64,000 nt of DNA from NCBI GenBank assembly GCA_000827265.1, contig KN834788.1, forward strand, positions 408,889 to 472,888, written 5' to 3'. The position numbers and the translations under genes were made by a program. This document shows, piece by piece, positions 45,891 to 56,360 of this stretch. Under the pieces are notes generated by a model. The model worked only from the letters and a program-made list of their open reading frames with translations, had not been told where the DNA came from and searched no databases. Positions within the stretch are counted from its first letter, which is position 1. The number at the start of each line of letters is the position of its first letter. The DNA comes from Collybiopsis luxurians FD-317 M1 (taxonomy: Eukaryota; Basidiomycota; Agaricomycetes; Agaricales; Omphalotaceae).

Positions 45891-48800
45891 ATGATATATA
45901 ATGAAAATTTCTTCATAGGTATGACTTGCATTCTTGCATTCTTATCATCAGCGATAACCGAAATTAAATTCCTTGTAGCTTTTCTGAACTAAGTTTAGAC
46001 CTTCGGTTTCCTTTTTTATTTTTATTTCTTCTTTTCGGTAATTCAAACGCAGCAGGAGAATGCAATGAGGTAGGAAATGTCTATCCACAATCCTCTACGA
46101 TCAATGTACTAGAGGTGCATCGGACCGTACTTAGAATTGACCTAGAATTCATACCTTAATAAAAATATTTTCGTATGAGGGCATTTCTAAACCGTTTTTC
46201 CTCGAACTTTTCTGTACATTCAATTAACAAATCATGTTTGTTATTTCAGTCAGAATCTTGTGAGACGATGCAGTCTTTCTCTAATGAACGAGGATGGTGC
46301 ACACTTGGTGCAAGTCGCATATCTCCTACCGTTTCGGAAAACAGTCCCGGTTCGCGTGTCAGCGAGTGCCGCCATTCTAAAACTCAAACTACATAAAGAT
46401 CAAAACGTCTGTTCGGCATATCTCAAAATTGAGCAATCACACTGAGAACTGCAGAAGTTTCTTTACACCAACATTTTTGGTTTAGCACATCAGTAGTAAC
46501 CAAACATTCGTTCGGCGTAGGAGGGTATAATGGGGAAACCGGTGTCCAGGCATGTATCCGATACCTGGCCAGGGTAGGGTAAGGTAAGGTAAGGGTAAGG
46601 TAAGGTAAGGGTAAGGTAAGGTAAGGGTAAGGAAAGTTAAGGTGAGGTAAGATTTATTACTGGCTCTGGACCAAGAACTGATACGCTCAATGTATCTACT
46701 ATTACATTGTCCTCCTCGGGAAGTCCAACTGCAGTCCGGACGAGCTTGCAATGCCTGGGCTATTGTAAATCCATATGCAAATTGGAAGCCCAAGGTGGAC
46801 ACTCAAATTATGCATAACTTAATTATCAGCGATACTCCACTGCGTTCAGGCATAGTCGACATAGCTTGTCAGACAAGGGCGCGCTTCATTTTTGGCACGT
46901 ATTAAAGCCTTCACATCAGTGAGTGCTTCGTTGCTGGATGATTCACCGATGCTGTGTTCGAAGGTTTACTCGGCTTTGTTATTAATCAAGCATGCTACAG
47001 TATGTCGGACTACGCGGAGACCCTGAGCCGCGTAGACGCAGTAATGATACCGCCGCTCTGTCACCGCTGACTTTCCGATCAAACTGTTGTCATCTTCTGT
47101 CTTTCGCGAGCATTCTGGACCCAAGACTATTATAAATGATTTGACGAGGGTTAGAGTGGTTAGTTGCCTAGTTTAAGTAGTATAATAATGTGTCACTCCT
47201 AATCCATCTTTGACACGATAGGATGGCCCTCACGCACCCTCATGTCTGCAACTATCAATGCTCGACAAATGTGCCATCGCTCAGCATGAGCTTCCGCAAA
47301 GCTCGAAGGGTGATGAAGACTGTACCCCTGGAGTTTGTGAAATGCGGACTAGTGTGAACCAATGGAATCAATGAAATCTGAAGCATAATAACATCGGCAG
47401 GTTCGTGTCTTTAGTGTTTGGTGCCGTCGTACGACTATGATCGTTCTGATTCTTTCCGATTAGCATGTTAAATATATTCAGCTATTGAACGAGAGAGATA
47501 TACAACCGTGACAGATGTCTTGCTAGGGTGAGTTGCTCCTCTTGAAATCATCCTTCCCTTTCTGTGATTGAGCCGTAGTCAAATCATGATCGGCCACAAT
47601 CTGTCTTACCACTCCCCACCTCTGCCCCATCGCACCACTTAGTTCTTCAACATAGCCGGGTTAAATGTTGGGATGCATGCACAGCTCTCCTTCCCTCCTG
47701 CACCCGGGACTTTCACTTGGCATTTTTGTTGAGTCTCCTTGCTGTCGGCGGGTAGGAGCAGGTTTTTTTCTGTTGGGGTTGAAGGTGCTCGTCGGTTAGG
47801 GCGCATTCAACTCTTAGGACTTTTCCTCGTTTCATTTCAATTCATGTCAATCTGGGTCGCGTGTGCTTGACTGTGTATTTGAAAAATGAAGAAATGATGA
47901 TATGTCTAACACTCGGAGAAGCCAGCTTGCAGACGATATGGGCAAAGTGCCTTCTCCACAGATAAGATAAGCTGAAGATTACATTTAGCTGCCCAAGTAT
48001 CGCCTTAACTAAATATCACCACAATCTCACCTCACCTTGCACACGGACTCAGGAAGGGCAGATGGAGTGAGGATGACTACGACACTGAATTGCTTGCTTT
48101 TTCATCCATGGCCTGAGAAGGATCGCAAATGCTTATGCGATGAAAAAATGTTCTCTGCAACTAAAGTGCCTTGAGCTTCTCTTTTGACTGTCACTCACTT
48201 AAACAACGGTGGGCTGGAGGGACTTACTTCCTCTCCACAAACTTTTCGTACTGCGTCCCGGTTTTAACGCCCTTGAAATGAAAGTCAAAGATCAAACACC
48301 CGACTACTGGCCGAAGGAGCCGTTGAAGTGTGTTGCTGCGGTTGGTTGTAATGGTAAACCAGTGCTAGAAGTGAATTTTGAGACGGCAGCCTAGCTTTGA
48401 CATGACTGGCGAAGCGGGCTCTCGGGGGATAAGAAAAGTCAGACGCCGGTGATTTTAGCCGCCCGAGTATCTCGCTCCCGTCTTTCCATCTTGCTATCAT
48501 CGTTCTAGTTCACTTCTAATCTACTACCATCTCAAACCTCGGGGACCCGGAAACGCAGAAGTAAATGTCTATCAGCTCGATTTCGGCACACCTATACGAC
48601 GAATACGGGACCACCTAAACCCGACTGCTGAGATGAAGCGGAAACAGCTGCAAGTTGCGATGGGTCTACGGATGTGGGATTGAGGGGAACAAAAAAAGGA
48701 GAACAGAGGGTGAGGTGGAAATGTGATTCAAATTTTAACTAGGCTTTTGATCAGCTCATTTATCGCTCGCATGATTTCTCTCGTGCAGGCGGCACAATCC

Positions 48801-49714
48801 TTCTAGTTCAAGCAACCTCACTAGCCCAGCTGAATCGCCCCGATCCCTTGTCAGCCCTTCCGAACTCGGCTGAACCTACCAAGCTGAATAGGGCTAAAAC
48901 GACAGAATAGTTGGAATGGTTACAAGCGTACATGCAAAACAACAGGCTCCCCGGCAATTTTGGTGCGTCGACTTGAGTTTTTTTTTTGACTGGCCGTCAG
49001 TTATTCATGCATAACACTCCCTCTATCTCTATTGTCTGCAGTAAAATACCTATGAGTCAGAACATGATGGGGCAATCGGTCAACGACGAAAGTGCTACTC
49101 TAGGTACGGCAATCTTTCTCTGGTGAAAACGGCAGCTACTGGAATTTTTTCTACTTGGCTTCCACTATTAGTCAAGGCAGTTGCTCGGTAGCCACTGCCT
49201 CGAAATGAGGAACGGATCTAAATTCACAACCAACTCGATGCCAAATGGAAGCGATAGGATATAATAGGATATGATCGAAGTCGGGAGGGGGGAAGGGAAC
49301 GTCCAAAAAACGTTAGATTGAATGGCTGGCCGTGCGTTTCGAGCTTTCTTCTTTACCTTGTCAGATACTGAGATTATCGATGTAGGAATATTGCTGGATT
49401 CTGACTTGCACAATTGGTATTGGCGAGGGCTCGGTTTCCTTCGAAAAGGCCACGATCGTCCACATAAAGCTTGTCCCCCGTTCGAACTTTAGCTTGTTTG
49501 TCAAGATAATCCATGAAGGTCTACACAAACCAATTCGTTCAAGTAGTTCAATTTACTCACATTTTGAATGTAGACACGGCCGACGTATTGACCTACATGT
49601 GAAGCGACGCCATCGTTAATTACAGGATGAGATTAGGATCCGGTCGTTGGATGAGATTGGTGAGCATTATCTTACGCAATAGAATCAATTTATTCCCTTG
49701 CCTAACCTCTGTCA
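45891..49714. other. Long non-coding stretch of unit 2
   Basis: Homologous blocks to unit 1 alternate with private sequence. The private 46995-48450 stretch has no recognised family. One plus ORF at 48209-48394 reads protein-like (FNALEMKVKDQTPDYWPKEP) with no partner exons found. The block 48455-49620 realigns with 39255-40100. Confidence 0.5.
46572..46650. repeat. G-rich minisatellite, 16-bp unit
   Basis: About four to five repeats of AAGGTAAGGTAAGGGT with slight decay at the right end (AAGGAAAGTTAAGG). Present in unit 2 only. The TAAGGG spacing differs from the canonical telomere repeat TTAGGG. Confidence 0.9.
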
Positions 49715-50300
49715 TAGCGTAGACACTCAATGTACGCCGTTCCGTTCAACCCTCTCTTACACGCATACCTTTGCCCAAGCCTCGACCAAGTGGTCATGCA
49801 CCTCAGATGGTCGAAAGTGAACAATGTGTGAAAGTTTATTTGGCAAGTTTCGGTGTAGAATGACGAAATTATGTTCATAATTGGACATTCTTGAGGCATC
49901 GGGAGTAGAATAAGGCGGTGAAGGTTCAATATTATTGTCTTTGAATGTTCGTTGTTGACTCAGGATCGATGTAGATCATTTTCCACCTCAAATGTCATGC
50001 CGTTTTACTCTTCCTCATGCACTTTCGGTGCACCGTCACTGAGAACATGAAGGTTATCAAAGCAACATTGAGTTGGGATGTTTATCTCCGCAATGCTGTC
50101 TGCTTTTTATATACCCTCCTCTGTGATTTTGTTTGGTAACCCTTCTCAGAAGGTCTGTACCTGGCTCGAATACAAGCTCAAGTATGTAATAAACATCCTC
50201 AAATAAGAAGCTGCATGTTGTTTTCCAGAATTTGTTAGAAGGCAAAGTGTGTCATGGGCTAGTATTTCTACATGAGGCCTGAACGCAGTCTGGTCACCGT
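49715..50300 (+). pseudogene. Aminopeptidase P remnant (5' half), unit 2
   Basis: Consecutive pieces match the intact enzyme. A-stop-TLNVR matches AWTLNMR. VPFNPLLHAYL matches [31 protein letters not shown] matches [34 protein letters not shown] then EAACCFPEFVRRQ matches [38 protein letters not shown] matches [11 protein letters not shown]. There are several frame shifts and stops. It extends further toward both ends than the unit 1 remnant. Confidence 0.85.
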
Positions 50301-51453
50301 ATTCGCCAATGTAGACAACTGATATTGTTTAGCGGAATTTGCCGCATCTTTACCGAGCTCCCTCTGCTGATATGTGGTTGGTTTCTACGTTTAAGTGATG
50401 AGTTCCGTCCGCAGTGTTTTGATGTAGTGATATCTGGTAGACCACGTCTCGACTGAGTGTGTGATACAACAAAGATAGTATATTTGGAATTACCAGAGAC
50501 TCGGTAAGCGAGGCATATACAATTCATTTTTTTGCAAAGAGTTGATACATCTAGTATGCCATTACAGATAGTGATCTTTGCATGGACTCATCATTATTGA
50601 TGTGTCCTGTAGTATGATAAAGGTTCCAATTGATCCTCATTCCGCACAACAGACCAAAAACTTTCTTGTGCCATAAAGTTCCGCTTGTCCCTGACCATGT
50701 AATTGCTAATGAACCGGGTGCTTTCTTCCTGGGACCTGAGATGAGAGAGCGCCATTATTAGACGAAAATCAAAGGTTGTAACATCTACATCATCTGTGTT
50801 TTGAACTACAATCATGGGCTGTTTCCTTGGATCCCTGTTCTGCAATCAATGATTATGATCACAGACCCCCTCCCCTTGTTTTCATACCAGCTTTGTTTTT
50901 TTATTGACATAGGAATAGTGAAGCAAGTATCAGACAGGAAAACCAAGAACTTCAATCACAATTGTTATCATGGCTACAATTCAGGATGGAGATTATTGAC
51001 TTCTTGTATCAGCAAGTTTGGACAATGATCAGATCATGATCATGATATGTAAACAACCAGCCAGGTACAACAAACAAGGTACATTTATTTTGTCCAATAA
51101 AATAAGACACCAGAAAATGAGCCGCACATCATTTTGGTGATGTGACAAAGGCACTAATCCAAAAGTTTGTGTGCCCAACTGCAATGGAGATCTTGGTAAC
51201 CGCTTCTCTGACAGGGCTCGTACAAATTAAATACAATGCTTCAGAAATACACCTGTCCGTCCAAATTTATCAAATTTTACCCACCTGTTTTCTTCAGTTT
51301 TACAACATAATCACTAATGCCAGATGTGAATTCAGAAGTCATACCGCAGTGCTGACTAATCCCAATTTTAGCATCATGATGATTGATAGAGCTATTGGTA
51401 CCATGGTATATAAAGAGGAACAATTGACAAACGAAGTATTCTCTACTCTAGTC
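50301..51453. other. Interval upstream of G4, unassigned
   Basis: This begins where homology to unit 1 stops. A minus ORF at 50594-50845 (RLIMALSHLRSQEESTRFIS) is open for 83 codons but not recognised. The plus reading frame upstream of G4 is open by chance; homologues start at the MTPxEQQ methionine. Confidence 0.4.
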
Positions 51454-52783
51454 ATGACTCCCAAAGAGCAGCAGATCATTGCCTCCTATGCCACTGACAT
51501 CCGCACCAACATTATATCTGATGTATTAGTATTGGTGACCGGCCTTGGTATGTGTGACCTAACCTTGTTAAAACTCTCTATGTCATGTGGAAATAATTGA
51601 TAATGAATTACTTCTTCTAGGTGTATCCATTCTAGGAGTGTTCATTGCGACTCACCTCCTAGTGTATGCAATCTCCAAAACTACTTTCAAGAATTTGAGC
51701 TAACATGTTTGCTGGATTGTAATTTTTACCTCCTTTATAGAACTAAAGCCTGGAACCATTCACGATTTATCCTGCTCACTTGCCTTATCATTGCTTTTAC
51801 GGCATCGACTTGGTCCACTATTGTTGCAGCAGCTTTCCCGCACATACAAGACCAGGTTGTTTTTGTTTCAATCAAGCCAGAAGTCCAGGGAGAACTTGAA
51901 ACCAAGGCCCAGATATCAATCAAGGAAACATTGCCACTGCAATATATGTCAAGTTGGGATGTAACAATTCCTGCGAGTTTACTTTTTTATGTTCCTCATC
52001 CAACAGCTAAATTCTGTTATCTAGATGCTTTTAAGCGATTTCACTGTAATCTGGAGAGCGTGGGTATTATTTCAGCAGGAAAGGCATTGGAGGGTTGCAC
52101 TTTGTGCTCTCATGGTCATAAACATTGGTGTGTAGTAGCATCCATAATGGTTCGCTCAGCACTGAATCCTGTGCGGGCACGAAAATTCAAATAGGGATCA
52201 GTATTGCTGATTGTATCCTGGATAACATCGATATCAGGTTGATAATATCCCGCTCCGATACCATCTTAGACTGGTTATCCGTCGTCATTTCCCTCATAGT
52301 CAACATTTTTGCAACAAGTTTGATTGCATGGAAGGCATGGTAAGTGCTTTATTCTTCTTCCATGCTGCTACTCAACTCTCACCTTCCACTACGTGCAGGA
52401 ATCACCATCATACCTTGAAAGAAGCTGCAGTCCACAGAAGAACTAGGATTCAGAATATCCTACTTCTCTTGATTGAATCTGGTGCCACATATTGCACAAT
52501 ACAAGCCCTCTATACAGCTATTACCCTGCTGAACATATACAGCCCTGCGAATACAGCAATTTTTGCAGCCGCTCAGTTTATTTCTGATATATTTGCTTTG
52601 GCCTCTGTGAGTCTCAACCTCTTTCTTCCAAGGCTGGATGGTGCTTAAATGCGAAATTGGTAGACATGGTATCCTATTGCAGTCATCATCTTAACCAACA
52701 TGGCTAACTCTTCAGTAATTGAGTCTTTCCATATCAATTGGACCATGGAAAGGTCTCAGAGGGAAGAGTGTGTTTCAATTTGA
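51454..52783 (+). CDS. Seven-transmembrane protein, family member G4
   Basis: Seven exons, 314 residues: 51454-51547, 51621-51663, 51741-51972, 52025-52127, 52195-52339, 52399-52606, 52664-52783. It begins MTPKEQQIIASYATD. Helix segments are VLVLVTGLG-VSILGVFIATHLLV, RFILLTCLIIAFTASTW, VALCALMVINI, VVISLIVNIFATSLIAW, RIQNILLLLIESGATYC, ALYTAITLL and TWYPIAVIILT, with WRAWVLFQQER after helix 3. Intron 3 must use the donor GCGAGT (GC-AG). The paralogues have GTAAG(T/A) there, so splicing efficiency is doubtful, but the frame is otherwise clean. It is closer to the dead G1 (ATY/IYC, HHH(T/V)(L/M)KEA) than to G2/G3. Opposite strand to the other three members. Confidence 0.85.
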
Positions 52784-53475
52784 AGCATGATTGTCTAATC
52801 AGACTTTGGAAGGGCAGAGTGACTGTTCAAAGGCCAACTGAATGCTTGCCGAATTATAAACAGTGAAATAAGCACGATAATACCACATAGTCTGAATAGA
52901 ACACTTCCAATTTCCAGCTGTGGATGTGTTCTTCGGTGCAGCTTTGAATTCCACTCCATGTGAGATGAGATTGGCGAGCCCATTTATATAGAAGTCTGAT
53001 CTTGCATTAGGCATCTGATACAGTAATAACTGTGCTTTGTCAAACTGATGCTCTTTTTGAGATCACTCGATGCCATATAAAGTTCTCTGCCTGCTTGGTC
53101 TCCTTGCACTCTACAATCTATTCGCTCTTACCAAGTGATGGTCAATAAGTTGGACCAGTGTTGCCGCAGCTCAGTCCATGAATCTGGTGAACCTGGACCG
53201 AACATGGACCTGGACTTCATGGTTAGCTGCTAAGGTTCAAGATCCAAGAGCTTCTGGACCAGACATGGGGTTCAGGTTTGAGGTTTGTCACAAAGGGCAG
53301 GTTCGCAGGCCGAAGAAAATTGCTGCAACGCTGATATTATTAAGTCCCGGTTCTCACTGAGTCTTAGCTTGTGCAAAAGTACTACTAAATTACTAGTCGC
53401 ACCACTACATGGATCATATCGACTGTTAAATGCACACAACTTTGAGCCCTGATGGTAGTAAATGAGCAGTTGTAA
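52784..53475. other. Intergenic; possible decayed hAT-like foldback
   Basis: No gene. At 53156-53333 the ends CAGTGTTGCCGCAGC and the complement of GCTGCAACGCTG are imperfect inverted repeats of hAT style around repetitive GGACC-rich sequence, but the flanks show no matching 8-bp duplication. Confidence 0.4.
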
Positions 53476-53672
53476 CTTGGCACCTGGGCCAACACTAACT
53501 TGCAGCAGGTACTTGTGCCTTTTTCAGTATGTTGGAAGAAATCATGCGGGTACGATCTTGGCTGTGTAAAATGTAATAAAAACTAACTGAAATTGTGTAA
53601 AATTGCCTGTTGTGGAACAAGCACAAAATCATCAAAGCATAAACTCGGCACTCCATTTTATTAGAACTTGGA
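53476..53672. mobile_element. Second copy of the MITE/SINE-like repeat found at 1873
   Basis: Aligned with 1873-2099 in the same order: CTTG start, GGGCCAACACTAAC, GTACTTGTGCC(T)TTTTCAGTA, AAAACTAACTGAAATTGT, AAATTGCCTG, AAACTCGGCACTCC. It is about 30 bp shorter. Preceded by TAA like the first copy. Diverged, with no coding potential. Confidence 0.7.
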
Positions 53673-56360
53673 TACCTATGGGAAAAACATGTTGGAGTTT
53701 CCGATCCATGATAGCCAACGGAACGCTCGCCGCACCCTTGTTTTTGCTTCCGCCAGTTTGAGGGTTTGATAGCCTCCAGCTTATTTATTTTTTATTGACA
53801 GTATGGCTGCGTAATATGGTAGATAGTTCAACCTATCAGTAGAAATTGCATATAATGTACCGTACGAAAAATTTGTTCCCTGCGTGTTTGCTAGGGCTTT
53901 TCACTATTAGACCGGAATATTTGCCTTGTTCTCGCATTTATTCCAACAAGACATCTGAGAAAGAGAAACAATGTACTTTGTTCAAGATACGGAGACACTT
54001 ACGAAGCATTGCCAGACGTATTGTCGTGGTTTGAAAATTTGCTGCAGTTGAATGTTGCGACCTTGGTAGCATCTTTAGTAGTGAGTATAATATTTTGCCG
54101 TAGAATGGACTCGCAAATGTTCATTACGGCGGAGCCACTCAGGAAACATGGAGAATTCTATGTAATTGAGGATGTTGAGGAACACCCGTGTCATCGATTG
54201 TCCGGTGAAGCGGGCAGAGCCCACCTCGAGTGAGCTATATGCGGATGAACATGGCTGCATACTGCTGAGGAACTAGTGACATGTGTGACAGACTATATAG
54301 CTACGGCATCCCGGCCCGAACCCCCTACTCCACCGGCCACTCTGCACAGCTCTATTCCCCCGTTTCATCTTTGTTTCTGTTGACTCGAACTGCTTATTAG
54401 CCTATATCTACATTGTAGTTAGTGTCAGCCAAATACATTCAATATTCAGCTTACGCAGCCTGGTCTTTTGCCCGAACAATCCCAAGGTTCGGATATGAAC
54501 GTTCATTATCGGGGACCGGGATATGAAGCGTTTGTCTGCTTAGCTGTTTGATGTTAATCATGTATTTTCCGCTCAGAAGCTTCTAAAATTGTTCCGTTAC
54601 GATCTTCGAGCAGCCTGCATGCACTAAAACAATACCTGGATCTTTACTCTAGTGTACGTACTCAAGGCGAACTGCTGAACTTTAAATTTTTTCGAATCTC
54701 AAGCCCGAAGATGAGCATTGAAAGCGGCCGGAGCCGTACCTATCATTCATTATGGAAGTCCACACTGGTTCGCAGTTTCCCCATTGAACACACGCATGTG
54801 ATTTAGTTGCGCTAGATGCTCTTCATGTTATAATGAACTGTCAAAAAATGTTCCTGGAGTCGAGAACGCTTTTTGAAAGTTGGACAGTTCTCGTTCCGGT
54901 ACATGGGCATAGTAAGCACTCGGAAGGTACCCGGATTATTACGGTGGGCGGTGAATCACACGTAAGGTTCCTGTCGATTCTCTGCTCCTTGTGTGCAGTA
55001 TTGGGCTGCTCACACCTGCTGTGCTCATAGCCAGCTCCACCGTCTGTCAGTTTCTGCCGTTCATACACCAGATCCGAGTCGAGTCTTTCCCGCATCTTTA
55101 TATCTCCGTTGTTATTGGAACGCTGAATTTCTCGGCATTAAAGGAACGGCGTAGACGCGCAAGTGCATTTACAGTATTATGCATCCGAAGCGTTGGATAC
55201 GTTAAATATTCTCGAGAACAGCAATTATCCTCGGTAAGTTATCAATTTGCCGTTAGGATTCCTGCTGTTGAGGAATCCTGAAATCTGTTGTGATTCCAAG
55301 TTTATAGCACGACGGCACGGTGCCGTTCTAGAGGGCTCGATGAAAATTTACTGCAGCGATGGCGAAAATTGTTTCACGACTTAATTCAGGTCTAGTAGAA
55401 GCCTCGTCTCCACTCTCCTATTCGGTTTTGGGCAAATTATTTCGCACTGGGTAGGACGGTCCATACAGTGGGTAATATCAATGTTACCGAGGCTGATCCG
55501 ACTACGTTGACGGTCGTGATATTGTGCTTTCGAGATTACTAGGAGTGGCGTTAGGATATTTATAAGTCGTGTTTTGACCGAGGTTTGCCCAATTTTCCTG
55601 TACAAGGCTCGGCTGTGGGTGGCATTAGGCATCGTTTGTAATCGTTGCTGTGATGGTTCTGAGGAGAAACATTTACGAAAGTTAGCTGTGGACATTAAGC
55701 TCGCATATAGCTTTAAATTCTCCCCCATGTCAGACGAGCCTGGCAAGCCTAAAAAGTTCCATCCCGCTCTAAGTTTCTGATGTGTCCTTTCATCATCAAA
55801 TTGTCGCCCTTTTTTTGCGGATGCTGTATAGAATTGTGCCAAATCGATCCCTTCGCACTTTACAGCCTATCAACTTACCACGCGATGACCAATGATCCCC
55901 AATGCACATTGAGCCTGAGCTAGCGACAGGCTCGCGTCCGAGGACCAGCAAGACTGGTACCACTACATGGCTTCCCAACAACCATCTCTCGGACACAACT
56001 TTGAGCCCCATAGCAGCGCATGCGCAGTTGTACTCTCCCTAAGCGATGAGCGATTACTTATTTCCAGTTTCTTTTCTGATGAACCAACAAGGAAACCATT
56101 TCAAGAGAAAGATCACTGAGAGCTGTATATCTGTTGCCTCTTCCAGTTGTCCCTTGTGCTCCCTTTGAAATGAAAGAGCTATCGAACTCGACGGATGTGG
56201 CTATCCGGGATGGCAATGATGAAATGATGGGAACCTTCGTTGAACATTAACCACCATGTGCCCCGTTGAATTGACCCTGAGAACGATACGATCCTGGGGG
56301 ATCTTCCGTTGAATCCTATCCGCCATCTTCTTTCTTCGCCTTCGTCTTCTTCCCTATGTT
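53673..56360. other. Unassigned ~2.7 kb with a possible membrane-protein fragment
   Basis: On the plus strand about 54990-55210 reads IGLLTPAVLIASSTVCQF and FPHLYISVVIGTLNFSALKER. This resembles the last helix pair plus Asn-x-x-(A/R)-x-(L)-x-x-R ending of fungal DUF6534-type proteins. Upstream, LQLNVATLVASLVVSIIFCRR (about 54042-54105) could be a first helix. I could not splice these into one frame, so it is at best a remnant. 55380-56360 shows no recognisable gene. Confidence 0.35.

Larger units (their letters stand above)
40795..50300. repeat. Tandem segmental duplication, unit 2
   Basis: Second unit of the direct duplication described at 32208. Private features here are a foldback MITE (about 43296-43445), a G-rich minisatellite (46572-46650) and about 1.45 kb of extra DNA at about 46995-48450. 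The reductase gene and the 7TM gene are both intact. Confidence 0.9.

Noticed and set aside
50594..50845. 83-codon minus ORF
   Set aside because: Open, but no homology recognised and no flanking exons; kept only as a note in the interval entry.
51142..51453. In-frame N-terminal extension of gene G4
   Set aside because: All paralogues begin at MTPxEQQ; the upstream frame is open by chance.
53156..53333. Candidate hAT MITE (CAGTGTTGC-type inverted ends)
   Set aside because: The ends are imperfect and the 8-bp flanks do not match, so it is not listed as a mobile element.
54991..55281. Intact DUF6534-type gene
   Set aside because: Only the C-terminal-like segment is convincing, and upstream exons could not be joined in frame.
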